NCBI GenBank assembly: GCA_052318935.1
Contig: JBQRKO010000002.1
DNA length: 64,000 nucleotides
DNA from: Niallia sp052318935
Lineage (GTDB): Bacteria; Bacillota; Bacilli; Bacillales; Cytobacillaceae
Direction: 5' to 3' (one strand)
This document shows, one piece after another, positions 43,988 through 51,521 of this stretch (positions within the stretch are counted from its first letter, which is position 1; every line of letters begins with the position of its first letter). Made by a program: the position numbers and the translations under genes. Below the pieces are notes generated by a model. That model saw nothing but the letters and a program-made list of their open reading frames with translations. It was not told where the DNA came from and searched no databases.

Positions 43988-44572
43988 TTGAGTGAACTGG
44001 TTTCAAGTATTTTTGACTTTTTATCATCATTAGGTTATTTTGGCATAGCAATTGGCCTAATGATTGAAGTGATTCCAAGTGAAATTGTATTAAGCTACGG
44101 CGGGTACCTTATTCATTTAGGAGAAATCAACTTTATCGGCGCTCTGATTGCTGGTGTTATTGGCGGTACATTTGCGCAATTATTTATTTATTGGATTGCT
44201 TATTACGGCGGCCGTCCTTTTATTGACCGTTATGGAAAATACATACTAATCAAAAAAAAACATGTGGATGCTTCAGAGGCATGGTTTTTAAAATATGGGA
44301 CTGGAATGATCTTTTTAGCAAGATTTATTCCTGTTGTCAGGCATGCCATTAGCATCCCGGCAGGATTGGCTAGAATGCCTGTCAGCAAGTTTCTTTTATA
44401 TACAATCTCAGCCATTATACCATGGACGGTTCTTTTTTTAATGCTTGGAATGAAGCTGGGAGACCATTGGGACAATATTGAAACATATGCAAAACCGTAT
44501 TTGACTCCCATTATTGTGATTGCCGCTGTTGCTATCTTGCTTTATTTTCTTTTTCAAATTCGCAAAAAATAA
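43988..44572 (+). CDS. DedA family membrane protein
   Basis: The protein has 194 residues from the TTG at 43988 (GGGAGAG 6 bases upstream); the frame open from ATG 43958 has no ribosome site. It has DedA hallmarks: EVIPSEIVLSYGGYL (about 28-42, with the acidic residue in the re-entrant loop), GGTFAQLFIYWIAYYGGRPF, and FLARFIPVVRHAISIPAGLARM (the conserved Arg pair, about 107-128). DedA proteins act as flippases or exchangers for undecaprenyl phosphate or phospholipids, driven by proton or sodium gradients. Which lipid it moves is unknown. Confidence 0.92.
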   Translation: MSELVSSIFDFLSSLGYFGIAIGLMIEVIPSEIVLSYGGYLIHLGEINFIGALIAGVIGGTFAQLFIYWIAYYGGRPFIDRYGKYILIKKKHVDASEAWFLKYGTGMIFLARFIPVVRHAISIPAGLARMPVSKFLLYTISAIIPWTVLFLMLGMKLGDHWDNIETYAKPYLTPIIVIAAVAILLYFLFQIRKK

Positions 44573-44689
44573 TAATATAGGTAATTACAATTATTTAACA
44601 TAAAATTAATATTTTCCTATTTCTATTTTAAACAATCTTTTGTATGATTATGTTTGTTGTTTAGTATAACAATATAATAATATCAACTG

Positions 44690-44874
44690 ACGTCGTTGAG
44701 ATGATAATACATGTTTAGGAAGTATGGGAAGGCAAATGGTGCGCCACCAAATTGGTTCTAGTGGGTTCGATTCCCACCCCGAAATTTTTTAGAAAGATAA
44801 AAAATTTCGAGGGTGGATTTCCTTTTGCTTTAAAGAAGAACTGCCCTCAAAAGTCAAATTGGAGGGATTTTTTT
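44690..44874 (+). promoter_or_regulatory. structured leader with attenuator and T-arm-like hairpin upstream of the GNAT gene
   Basis: There are three competing elements. (1) GTGGG-TTCGATT-CCCAC (44761-44777) looks exactly like a tRNA T arm. (2) A 17-bp stem with one bulged A pairs 44774-44790 with 44799-44816 and uses the 3' strand of element 1. (3) CCCTC (44844-44848) and GAGGG (44862-44866) close a terminator followed by TTTTTTT and bury the ribosome site. GAGGG at 44809-44813 could pair with CCCTC instead and release both. A palindrome TGGTGCGCCACCA is at 44737-44749. No complete tRNA can be folded. Confidence 0.6.
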
Positions 44875-45435
44875 ATGCTGAAGAAAAGAGAGATGGAAGA
44901 CTGCCACGTATTATATGAACTAATGACACATCCAGATGTTTTCCCATTTGTTCGACAAAAAGCTTATTCTTACGAAGAATATCTTTTTTTAACAAAACAA
45001 ACAATCGAAGCGGAAGAACGAGGAGAATTAATTTCACGAACAATCCTTGATGAATGGCAGCATCCAATCGGAACGATCAATTTATTTGATATTAAAAATA
45101 ACGCTGGCTTTCTTGGTACATGGCTAGGGAAGCCTTATCATGGCAAAGGATATAACAAGCCGGCTAAAGAACAGTTTTTTGCAGAAATTTTTTATGAGAT
45201 GAATATCGAAACGGTATTAATGAGAATTAGAGATCATAATGTACGTTCTCAAAAAGCAGCGGAAAAACTTCCTTATGTTGTATCAGCAAATGAAACGAGA
45301 AAAACGTTATTAAACGAACTTAATGCTAATGGCGCAAACTATCATTTATATGAAATTCCAAAAGATTTATATACCCTGCATACACGTCGAACTAGTACAA
45401 TCGATGAAAAAATCACAGGCCGTTTAGAAGCATAA
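44875..45435 (+). CDS. GNAT N-acetyltransferase (RimJ/RimL-like)
   Basis: The protein has 186 residues from the ATG at 44875, with GGAGGG 8 bases upstream; the frame open from 44752 runs through structured leader DNA and is not used. The N-terminal LKKREMEDCHVLYELMTHPDVFPFVR and the GFLGTWLGKPYHGKGYNKPAKEQFF segment (about 83-106, acetyl-CoA loop) fit the RimJ/RimL-type GNAT fold. The usual R/Q-x-x-G-x-G/A reads PYHGKGY. It probably acetylates a small amine or protein N-terminus. Its leader suggests regulated expression. Confidence 0.88.
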   Translation: MLKKREMEDCHVLYELMTHPDVFPFVRQKAYSYEEYLFLTKQTIEAEERGELISRTILDEWQHPIGTINLFDIKNNAGFLGTWLGKPYHGKGYNKPAKEQFFAEIFYEMNIETVLMRIRDHNVRSQKAAEKLPYVVSANETRKTLLNELNANGANYHLYEIPKDLYTLHTRRTSTIDEKITGRLEA

Positions 45436-45442
45436 AAATAAG

Positions 45443-45489
45443 AAAGATTTGTTATTGCAGAGAAATAGACGCAGTAACAAATCTTTTTT
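45443..45489 (+). terminator. terminator of the GNAT gene
   Basis: AAAGATTTGTTATTGC and GCAGTAACAAATCTTTTTT form a 16-bp stem with one G-T pair and a T tract. Confidence 0.9.
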
Positions 45490-45560
45490 GTTTATGAGGG
45501 CTCTAGCCCCTTAAATTAATGTTATAATACAATCGTTACTTAATAGAAAGAGGAAAAAAA

Positions 45561-46919
45561 ATGAAACAAACACAAACAACAAAACAAAAATTACAGCAAT
45601 TATTTATGATTTTACTGCCGATACTTGTAACACAAATTGGCATGTTCGGATTAACTTTGGTTGATACAATCATGGCTGGTCATTACAGTCCTATTGACCT
45701 GGCAGGCGTTGCTGTAGGTAGCTCGTTATGGATGCCTATTTATACTGGTTTAACTGGAATTTTATTAGCAATTCCTCCGATTGTGTCTCAGTTAATTGGC
45801 AGAAAAGAAGAAGCAAAGGCAAGTTTTTCTGTTGTACAAGCCGGTTATTTAGCGATAGCAATGGGCGTTATCCTTATTATTATCGGATATTTTGCGCTCG
45901 ATCCAATCTTAAACAGCATGGGCTTAGATCACGAAGTACAAACTATTGCATTTCGTTATTTAACTGCATTAAGTTTTGGAATCATCCCTATTTTTATCTA
46001 TTTTGTGCTTCGATCATTTATTGATACTCTTGGACAAACACAAGTCACCATGTTTATTACCTTGTCTGCCATTCCAATTAATATCGTTTTAAACTATGTA
46101 TTTATCAATGGCATATGGTTTTTTCCAGAACTTGGCGGTGTTGGAACTGGCGTAGCAACTAGTATTACTTATTGGATTATTCTTTTAATTGCACTACATA
46201 TTGTGTATCATCATCAGCCTTTTAGCCGTTTTAAGTTATTAAAAACGCTCCATCCTTTGTCGTGGACAAAATGGAAAGAATTATTAGTGATTGGTATTCC
46301 AGTCGGTTTTTCGATTTTTTTCGAAACAAGTATTTTCAGTGCCGTTACGATCTTAATGGGACATTATAATACGAATACGATTGCTGCACATCAAGCTGCT
46401 CTTAATTTTGCTTCCTTGCTATACATGGTACCACTTAGCATCTCTACAGCCCTTACCATTCTTGTCGGTTTTGAAGTTGGCAGTAATCGTTTAAAAGATG
46501 CAAAAATGTATAGCTGGATGGGTGTTAGTTTAGCTGTTGTCTTTGCCTTTATAAGCGGCATTATTTTATTTACGTTCCGAGCAGAAATTGCAAGTTTGTA
46601 TACGAACGATAAGAATGTATTGCAACTAACGGCTCATTTCCTTATTTACGCAATTTTCTTCCAGCTTTCCGATGCGATTCAAGCCCCTATTCAAGGAGCA
46701 CTGCGCGGATATAAAGATGTAAACAGCACATTTATTATGAGTCTTATTTCTTATTGGATCATTGGCTTGCCGTTAGGCTACTACCTTTCTCAATATTCCA
46801 ACTTTGGACCATTTGGTTATTGGATTGGATTAATAATTGGCTTAGCGACTGGAGCCATATTTCTTTCCAGTAGATTGTATTATATTGAAAAGAAACGTTT
46901 TGTGTTAAAAAGCGCATAA
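45561..46919 (+). CDS. MATE-family Na+/H+-coupled efflux protein (NorM-like)
   Basis: The protein has 452 residues with 12 hydrophobic segments, the standard MATE size. The first half shows LVTQIGMFGLTLVDTIMAGHYSPIDLAGVAVGSSLW (about 19-54). The second repeat shows GIPVGFSIFFETSIFSAVTILMGHYNTNTIAAHQAALNFASLLYMVPLSIS. Such transporters export cationic drugs in exchange for sodium or protons. It is monocistronic, with a TATAAT about 35 bases upstream and its own terminator. Substrate unknown. Confidence 0.93.
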   Translation: MKQTQTTKQKLQQLFMILLPILVTQIGMFGLTLVDTIMAGHYSPIDLAGVAVGSSLWMPIYTGLTGILLAIPPIVSQLIGRKEEAKASFSVVQAGYLAIAMGVILIIIGYFALDPILNSMGLDHEVQTIAFRYLTALSFGIIPIFIYFVLRSFIDTLGQTQVTMFITLSAIPINIVLNYVFINGIWFFPELGGVGTGVATSITYWIILLIALHIVYHHQPFSRFKLLKTLHPLSWTKWKELLVIGIPVGFSIFFETSIFSAVTILMGHYNTNTIAAHQAALNFASLLYMVPLSISTALTILVGFEVGSNRLKDAKMYSWMGVSLAVVFAFISGIILFTFRAEIASLYTNDKNVLQLTAHFLIYAIFFQLSDAIQAPIQGALRGYKDVNSTFIMSLISYWIIGLPLGYYLSQYSNFGPFGYWIGLIIGLATGAIFLSSRLYYIEKKRFVLKSA

Positions 46920-46935
46920 TATCCATACTCTTTTA

Positions 46936-46979
46936 GAAAAAAGTGTTGCATTATCCTATAATGATGCAGCACTTTTTTC
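46936..46979 (+). terminator. terminator of the MATE gene
   Basis: AAAAAAGTGTTGCATTAT and ATAATGATGCAGCACTTTTTT pair almost fully around a short loop, ending in a T tract. Confidence 0.9.
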
Positions 46980-47004
46980 TTTTTCACTGACTACCCTGAA
47001 AATA

Positions 47005-47168
47005 AGCTCTGTTAAAAGGGGTTTTCCGAAGCTTATCGCTCGCTTTCCGCGGGGCGAGCGCCGAGCCTCCTCGTCACTTTGCTCCTGCGGGGTCTCGCCT
47101 GTCTCGCTAATCCCGCAGGAGTCGAGCGAACGCTTCTCCAAACCAATATCATTCTTAGCTCTAACTCC
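47005..47168. repeat. palindromic repeat copy F1
   Basis: This unit of about 160 bp begins AGCTCTGTTAAAAGG, with a core of CGCTTTCCGCGGGGCGAGCG, CCTCCTCGTCACTTTGCTCC, TGCGGGGTCTCGCC and CCCGCAGGAGTC. It belongs to the CTCTGTTAAA-ended subfamily, like F2 and I. Confidence 0.75.
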
Positions 47169-47240
47169 TTCTATCTTGACGCTGAATAAACACTACTTAT
47201 TTTCATCTCCCATGGTGCGAATTTTTATTAACATGGGTGT

Positions 47241-47554
47241 CTCTGTTAAATTTCAGTGTTGATTTAGAATGGTCAGGAAATTCACTCGCTTTCTGCGGAC
47301 GAACTGGCAAGCCTCCTCGCTTGTACCTCAAGGCCACTGAAAAAGTCCATAGGAAAGGAAAAAGATACGAATAACCTACTACATATAGAATGATAAACTC
47401 ATTTATTATCTGTATATAGATAATAATTCAAGTTTTTTCAAAAATAATCAGTTTTTCAGTGGCCTATGTACCTCCCTGTGGGGTCTTTCCAGCCCGTTTT
47501 TCCGCAGGAGTCTCGCAAATTTCCTTCCAAAATCAACATTATCGTTTAACAGAG
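47241..47554. repeat. palindromic repeat copy F2, interrupted by an inserted element
   Basis: The outer ends are CTCTGTTAAA (47241) and GTTTAACAGAG (47544-47554). It is split by the element at 47330-47466. Joining the two sides restores a unit closely like copy I at 57491. Confidence 0.8.
47330..47466. mobile_element. 137-bp MITE with GGCCACTGAAAAA inverted ends and 8-bp target duplication
   Basis: AAGGCCACTGAAAAAGT at the left and CAGTTTTTCAGTGGCCTA at the right are inverse copies. TGTACCTC is duplicated exactly on both sides (47322-47329 and 47467-47474). There is no ORF; the interior is AT-rich. The same ends bound the inner elements of repeats A and D. Confidence 0.85.
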
Positions 47555-47690
47555 CCTTTTCAATAACAAATTGTTGTTATAAGCAACCTAAAAAATGAAC
47601 AAAAATAAACACGATTTAGGCTAGGATGAATACGATAAAAAGAATGTAAAAATGATACATCGCGATTGATTAGGAAAGGATGAATTTCCA

Positions 47691-48173
47691 ATGTTCCCAT
47701 GGAATTTATTCCCTTTTAATAAAGATGCAAAATCGAAATTAAATCAAATGAAACCAGCAGATATCCAACAATATGTTCAAGAAATGATGGATAAATTAAT
47801 GCCTGATTCTATGCAAAAAATGGATCCTCAAGATATGTTTCAAAGAATGTCTCCTACTAATGGAAATAATCAGCAAAATCAAACTAAGGTAAAAAAATTT
47901 GATTATGTCGCTTTTGAAACACATCACCATTGTTTTATTCGTATCCCGATTGTGGAGGAATCTTGGTTAAAAGTAGTCAGAATATATTATACTTCCAATC
48001 AAGTAATCATTGAACATATACCAGAACAACAAGATAAACATACGATTCTTCTGCCAACAACCGTAAGAAGAAAGGGCTCGACTGCTCATTATAAAGACAA
48101 TATTTTAGAAATAAAAATTCAAAAAAACAACGACATGCAGTTTTCAGAGATAGATGTGTCAGACATTAATTAA
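47691..48173 (+). CDS. gerT: GerT/CotP-like spore protein (Hsp20-related)
   Basis: The protein has 160 residues. The N-terminal 65 residues are polar and Met-rich (MFPWNLFPFNKD, then QEMMDKLMPDSMQKMDPQDMFQRM). A beta-sandwich follows that resembles the alpha-crystallin fold (FDYVAFETHHHCFIRIPI, then VEGLPEQQDKHTILLP-like strands). The layout fits GerT (YocB), a CotM-related coat component needed for normal germination in B. subtilis. GAAAGGATG precedes the start. The next gene is an Hsp20 protein 44 bases downstream, so they are likely co-transcribed. The symbol is by resemblance only. Confidence 0.7.
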   Translation: MFPWNLFPFNKDAKSKLNQMKPADIQQYVQEMMDKLMPDSMQKMDPQDMFQRMSPTNGNNQQNQTKVKKFDYVAFETHHHCFIRIPIVEESWLKVVRIYYTSNQVIIEHIPEQQDKHTILLPTTVRRKGSTAHYKDNILEIKIQKNNDMQFSEIDVSDIN

Positions 48174-48217
48174 CAGGATAACGGATAGCTTATGTAGCAT
48201 CGTTGTGGAGGAAGATA

Positions 48218-48643
48218 ATGATGGGTTTTGATAATTTAAAAAAGATTTATCAATTTTCCGAAAAACATGGAGATGAAAATTATTGGAAGGATCTATTTCA
48301 ACATCATACATTTCATAACTGGAATACAGCTAATTATTCTTCTATAACGAGTAGCTCCAATTTTCCTGCATGTGATGTTTATAGCAACAATTATTTTTTA
48401 GTCATTGAAATAGAACTTCCAGGAATGGATCTTTCTGCTATATCTATCAACTTGCAAGAGAATAATACGTTGGTTATAAGTGGTGAATATGCTACACTTC
48501 ATGAAAATTGTGCTTACTATATAAAAGAAAGACAAAATCGTCATTTTTCGAAAAAAATCTCGATTCCTTTTCCTATAAAAGAGAAGGACATGAAGCATCG
48601 TTTTGTAAATGGTCTTCTTACGATTCAAATTGCTAACCATTAA
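48218..48643 (+). CDS. Hsp20/alpha-crystallin family protein, spore-coat type
   Basis: The protein has 141 residues from the ATG at 48218 (GGAGGAAG 6 bases upstream). The N-terminal arm of about 45 residues is rich in Asn, His and Phe. The alpha-crystallin domain follows: CDVYSNNYFLVIEIELPGMDLSAISINLQENNTLVISGEY, then KKISIPFPIKEKDMKHRFVNGLLTIQI, which ends in the G-LL-I signature. It lacks the C-terminal IxI extension, as do coat proteins CotM and CotP. It follows a GerT-like gene, so a role in spore coat assembly is likely. Confidence 0.82.
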   Translation: MMGFDNLKKIYQFSEKHGDENYWKDLFQHHTFHNWNTANYSSITSSSNFPACDVYSNNYFLVIEIELPGMDLSAISINLQENNTLVISGEYATLHENCAYYIKERQNRHFSKKISIPFPIKEKDMKHRFVNGLLTIQIANH

Positions 48644-48759
48644 TAAACAGCAGATGTCCGTAAAGATTATTTTTCCATCATTCAATCTTTTATGTACAGG
48701 ATAAAAGCAACTTTTTGGACATCAAATTTCTGTTTATTTCCATAGAATCGTCTATTCTC

Positions 48760-49263
48760 TCACAAAAATGATTTATCATAACAGTAAAATGGATTTTCTT
48801 TTCCCTCAAAATGAGTAGTTCCTACTTTATTATATCCATTTTTAACAAATAAGTTTTGCGCTTTATCATTTAAAGAATACGTATCTGTTTTTAAATAATA
48901 GATATCATGCTCAATGGCATAAACTTCTGCAAATGCCAGAAGCTCACTTGCAATTCCTCCCCCTCTAATTTCAGGATCTACCGCTAAGCGATGAATAACG
49001 AAAAAGTTTTTTTCCGCATATGTCCAATTAATATGTTCATAATTTTCGCCATTTTTGTTGTCTATTGTAATAGACCCAACTGGCCGATCGTCCTTAACAG
49101 CAATAAATAAGTTGTTGTTTTCGATATCTTTTTTAAAATCATCTTCTTGTGGATAGGTGCTCGTCCATTGATCATTTCCTTCGTTGCTCATAATATCAAC
49201 CGTCTTTTCAACAAAATCCATAATAATTGGTAAATCACTTAATTGCCCTTGTCTTATTTTCAC
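48760..49263 (-). CDS. GNAT-family N-acetyltransferase
   Basis: The protein has 167 residues. The GNAT motif A reads VIHRLAVDPEIRGGGIASELLAFAE (about 88-112, with R-G-G-G-I-A as the acetyl-CoA loop), followed by motif B, LKTDTYSLNDKAQNLFVKNGYNKVG. The N-terminal part IRQGQLSDLPIIMDFVEKTVDIM is typical of small-molecule acetyltransferases of Bacillus. Substrate unknown. It converges on the Hsp20 gene and is monocistronic. Confidence 0.9.
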   Translation of the reverse strand: MKIRQGQLSDLPIIMDFVEKTVDIMSNEGNDQWTSTYPQEDDFKKDIENNNLFIAVKDDRPVGSITIDNKNGENYEHINWTYAEKNFFVIHRLAVDPEIRGGGIASELLAFAEVYAIEHDIYYLKTDTYSLNDKAQNLFVKNGYNKVGTTHFEGKENPFYCYDKSFL

Positions 49264-49439
49264 TTATCATTCTCCTATAACCATATTTCTTTTATTTTCC
49301 CCTTTCTATTTTAAAGTATTATAAAATGTTATGAAATGAAAAAAACAAAATAAGACTATTTTTGACTATTATGGTTATAGTAAGAAAAGCGTGAAACATC
49401 AGTCTAACGAACTTCAGAATACTTATGTTTTCATTGTAA

Positions 49440-49800
49440 AATGCTGGTTTCGTTCGGTTTTCCGAGGCTTACCACACGCTTTCCGCGGGGCGAGCGCCGA
49501 GCCTCCTCGTCGCTTTGCTCCTGTGGGGTCTCGCCTGTCTCGCTAATCCCGCAGGAGTCGTGCGGACGCCTCTCCTAACCAACATGATGGTCGTTTTTAA
49601 ACTCCCTATACTATTTTCATCCACTAAATATAAGGGTTTTACTTATAATTTATTAATAAAACACTTCTTCCTCACATACGCTCCTGCGGGGTCTCGTCTT
49701 TCTCGCATTCCCACAGGAGTCTACGTGTATTCAGTCTGCTAAGGACTTCTTCTCCAATTTTTTATGTAAAAAACAACAATCTTTGAGAAAACAGCATTGT
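49440..49800. repeat. composite palindromic repeat copy G (left part missing)
   Basis: It begins inside the inner element at the cargo palindrome (TTCGTTCGGTTTTCCGAGGC), passes through the ACGCCTCTCCTAACCAACAT stretch and CACTTCTTCC, then enters the right half of the outer element (ACATACGCTCCTGCGGGGTC) and ends AACAACAATCTTTGAGAAAACAGC. The left outer half is absent. It complements copy D. Confidence 0.8.
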
Positions 49801-49804
49801 AAAA

Positions 49805-49837
49805 AAACCTAAAAGATCCAGAAATATCTTTTAGGTT
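49805..49837 (-). terminator. terminator of the CAP-domain gene
   Basis: AAACCTAAAAGAT and ATCTTTTAGGTTT form a perfect 13-bp stem with a 7-base loop. Confidence 0.85.
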
Positions 49838-49851
49838 TCATTCAATGACTA

Positions 49852-50712
49852 TTATTTTCCAATAAATTGTTGTGTCCAGTAATTGCCGTTTTCAACATAA
49901 CCTACACCGATATGCGTAAATTTATTGCTTAAAATATTTGCGCGGTGGCCTTCACTGTTCATCCATGCTTGGACTACTTCTTCCGGTGTTTTTTGTCCTT
50001 TTGCAATGTTTTCTCCAGCTGCTTTATAAGAAATGCCGAATTTTTTCATCATATCAAAAGGGCTTCCGTATGTTGGGCTATTATGGTCAAAATAATTATT
50101 TGTGCTCATATCTTGAGATTTTGCTTTTGCCACTTTACTTAATTCTGTATCTAACTGTAATGCTGGTAAACCATTTTTTGCTCTTTCTTTATTTGTTAAT
50201 TCTACCACTTCTTTTTCGAAAGCACTTACTTCAGTTGCTGCTGTTGTTTCAGAAGCTGGTTTGCTTGCTGCTGGTGCTGGAGCATTTGCAGGTGCTGCTG
50301 CGTTATTTTTTGGTGCTTCTTCTTTCTTTACTGGCGCTGCTGCGTTATTTTTTGGTGCTTCTTCTTTCTTTACTGGCGCTGCTGCGTTATTTTTTGGTGC
50401 TTCTTCTTTCTTCGCTGGCGCTGCTGTGTTATTTTTTGGTGTTTCTTCTTTCTTTACTGGTGCTGCTGCTTTTGCTGGTGCTTGTTGTGAATTTTGTAAT
50501 TCTGCTAAAACCTTATTAATGTCGATAGCATTCGATGTTTTATATTTATTTAAAATAGTATTTATTTGTTCTTGATTTAATTGTTTAGATTCTACTTTTA
50601 CTTGATTCGCTGCAGGTTGACATTCTGCCGCTGATGCTTTGTTCACCATTGGACTAGACATTAATAATGCTGTAGCTGCTGCTGCTGATAAAATCATATT
50701 TCTTTTCTTCAT
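49852..50712 (-). CDS. secreted CAP-domain protein (YkwD-like) with Pro/Ala/Lys repeat linker
   Basis: The protein has 286 residues. The signal peptide ends near residue 28 (VNKASAAE). Residues about 85-140 are four copies of a 14-residue unit (AAPVKKEEAPKNNA-type), which form an extended wall-spanning linker. The CAP/SCP domain fills about 163-286: VVELTNKERAKNGLPALQLD, AKAKSQDMSTNNYFDHNSPTYGSPFDMM, AGENIAKGQ, WMNSEGHRANILSNKFTHIGVGYV. These are the family His, Glu and Asn residues. Role in wall or spore biology is unproven. GGAGG is 8-9 bases before the ATG. Confidence 0.92.
   Translation of the reverse strand: MKKRNMILSAAAATALLMSSPMVNKASAAECQPAANQVKVESKQLNQEQINTILNKYKTSNAIDINKVLAELQNSQQAPAKAAAPVKKEETPKNNTAAPAKKEEAPKNNAAAPVKKEEAPKNNAAAPVKKEEAPKNNAAAPANAPAPAASKPASETTAATEVSAFEKEVVELTNKERAKNGLPALQLDTELSKVAKAKSQDMSTNNYFDHNSPTYGSPFDMMKKFGISYKAAGENIAKGQKTPEEVVQAWMNSEGHRANILSNKFTHIGVGYVENGNYWTQQFIGK
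50293..50460. repeat. four tandem 42-bp repeats inside the CAP-domain gene
   Basis: The unit on the plus strand runs from GCTGCTGCGTTATTTTTTGG to the CTTTACTGGC end. Two copies are identical or nearly so, and the outer ones differ by a few bases. It encodes the 14-residue linker unit and could vary in copy number between strains. Confidence 0.9.
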
Positions 50713-50749
50713 ATATTAAAATCCTCCTTGGATGTTGAACTTAGTAGTT

Positions 50750-50781
50750 TGTAAGATTGTTTGTTTCCGTCTTACAAACAA
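50750..50781 (-). promoter_or_regulatory. hairpin in the 5' leader of the CAP-domain gene
   Basis: GTTTGTAAGA and TCTTACAAAC form a perfect 10-bp stem about 40 bases upstream of the start. There is no T tract. It may stabilise the mRNA. The remaining gene-free DNA up to 51191 is AT-rich with no ORF I can support. Confidence 0.4.
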
Positions 50782-51191
50782 ATCATAACACATGATTTTT
50801 GTCATTTTTGAGGAAATTTTTCTCAAAAACTCACAAAAATACTTCTATCTACAATAAAAATTCTATCTAAATAAGAGAATGCTAGATTTATCAATAGATA
50901 GCATGTATTTATTTTCCCTATAATTTCTATTGAAATATTATCCATAATTGGTTTCTACTATATTAACAACCCATAATTTAGATAGAAATTAGTATTGACA
51001 CTTTTTCTTTAGCCTTTGAATTATGACTTTTATTACATAAAAATGACGAACAAAACATCCGAATGTTAAAAAAGACAATGTTTTTTACAGATTTCCGGAA
51101 AATTGATGGATACATTTTTTAAAAGGGATAATTTTAATGATGGAAGGAAAAATAAAATAGAAGGAATAATTGAAAGAATGGAGTAAATAAA

Positions 51192-51434
51192 ATGAACACA
51201 CCATATTGTTGTCCTAATTGTAAAACGAACAGAAGTCGTTTTAATATTATTGAACAAGTAGTACATTCCGTAAAATTAGATCCGCAAACTGGTGGTATTG
51301 TCGAAGAATATACTGCAGATAACTTATCACCTTTTCATATGGGCTATAATGGTCCCAGTTATCGAATACAATGTGCGGCATGTGGATTAGTGGAAGACGA
51401 AAAAACGTTTGCTAAATTTGGAGAGCGAAAGTAA
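51192..51434 (+). CDS. small zinc-ribbon protein
   Basis: The protein has 80 residues. Two Cys pairs, CPNC (about residues 7-10) and CAAC (about 60-63), are separated by about 50 residues and fit a zinc ribbon. The middle (SVKLDPQTGGIVEEYTADNLSPFHMGYNGPSYRIQC) is conserved-looking and not low complexity. I know related small Bacillaceae proteins but no function. The ribosome site is GAATGGAG before the ATG. It ends at a bidirectional terminator. Confidence 0.75.
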   Translation: MNTPYCCPNCKTNRSRFNIIEQVVHSVKLDPQTGGIVEEYTADNLSPFHMGYNGPSYRIQCAACGLVEDEKTFAKFGERK

Positions 51435-51478
51435 GTTTGCAGTTGCATGTATTCAATAGTATATATTTTTGCAAACAA

Positions 51479-51518
51479 AACTCCCATGGAGACTCAGTTG
51501 ACCTTGTCTCCATGGGAG
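51479..51518. terminator. bidirectional terminator
   Basis: AACTCCCATGGAGAC and GTCTCCATGGGAGTT form a perfect 15-bp stem between convergent genes, with T on both sides. Confidence 0.9.
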
Positions 51519-51521
51519 TTT

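Noticed and set aside
44715..44790. A tRNA gene ending in GTGGGTTCGATTCCCAC
   Set aside because: The T arm is perfect, but there is no matching 5' acceptor strand, D arm or anticodon arm upstream, and no CCA or usual discriminator end. The 3' strand instead pairs with downstream DNA, so it is treated as a leader element.
44805..44825. T-box motif (AGGGTGG) in the GNAT leader
   Set aside because: Only AGGGTGG matches; the required ACCGCG continuation and specifier stem are missing.
44752..44874. N-terminal extension of the GNAT protein
   Set aside because: The extension would translate the structured leader and has no ribosome site; the ATG at 44875 has GGAGGG at ideal spacing.
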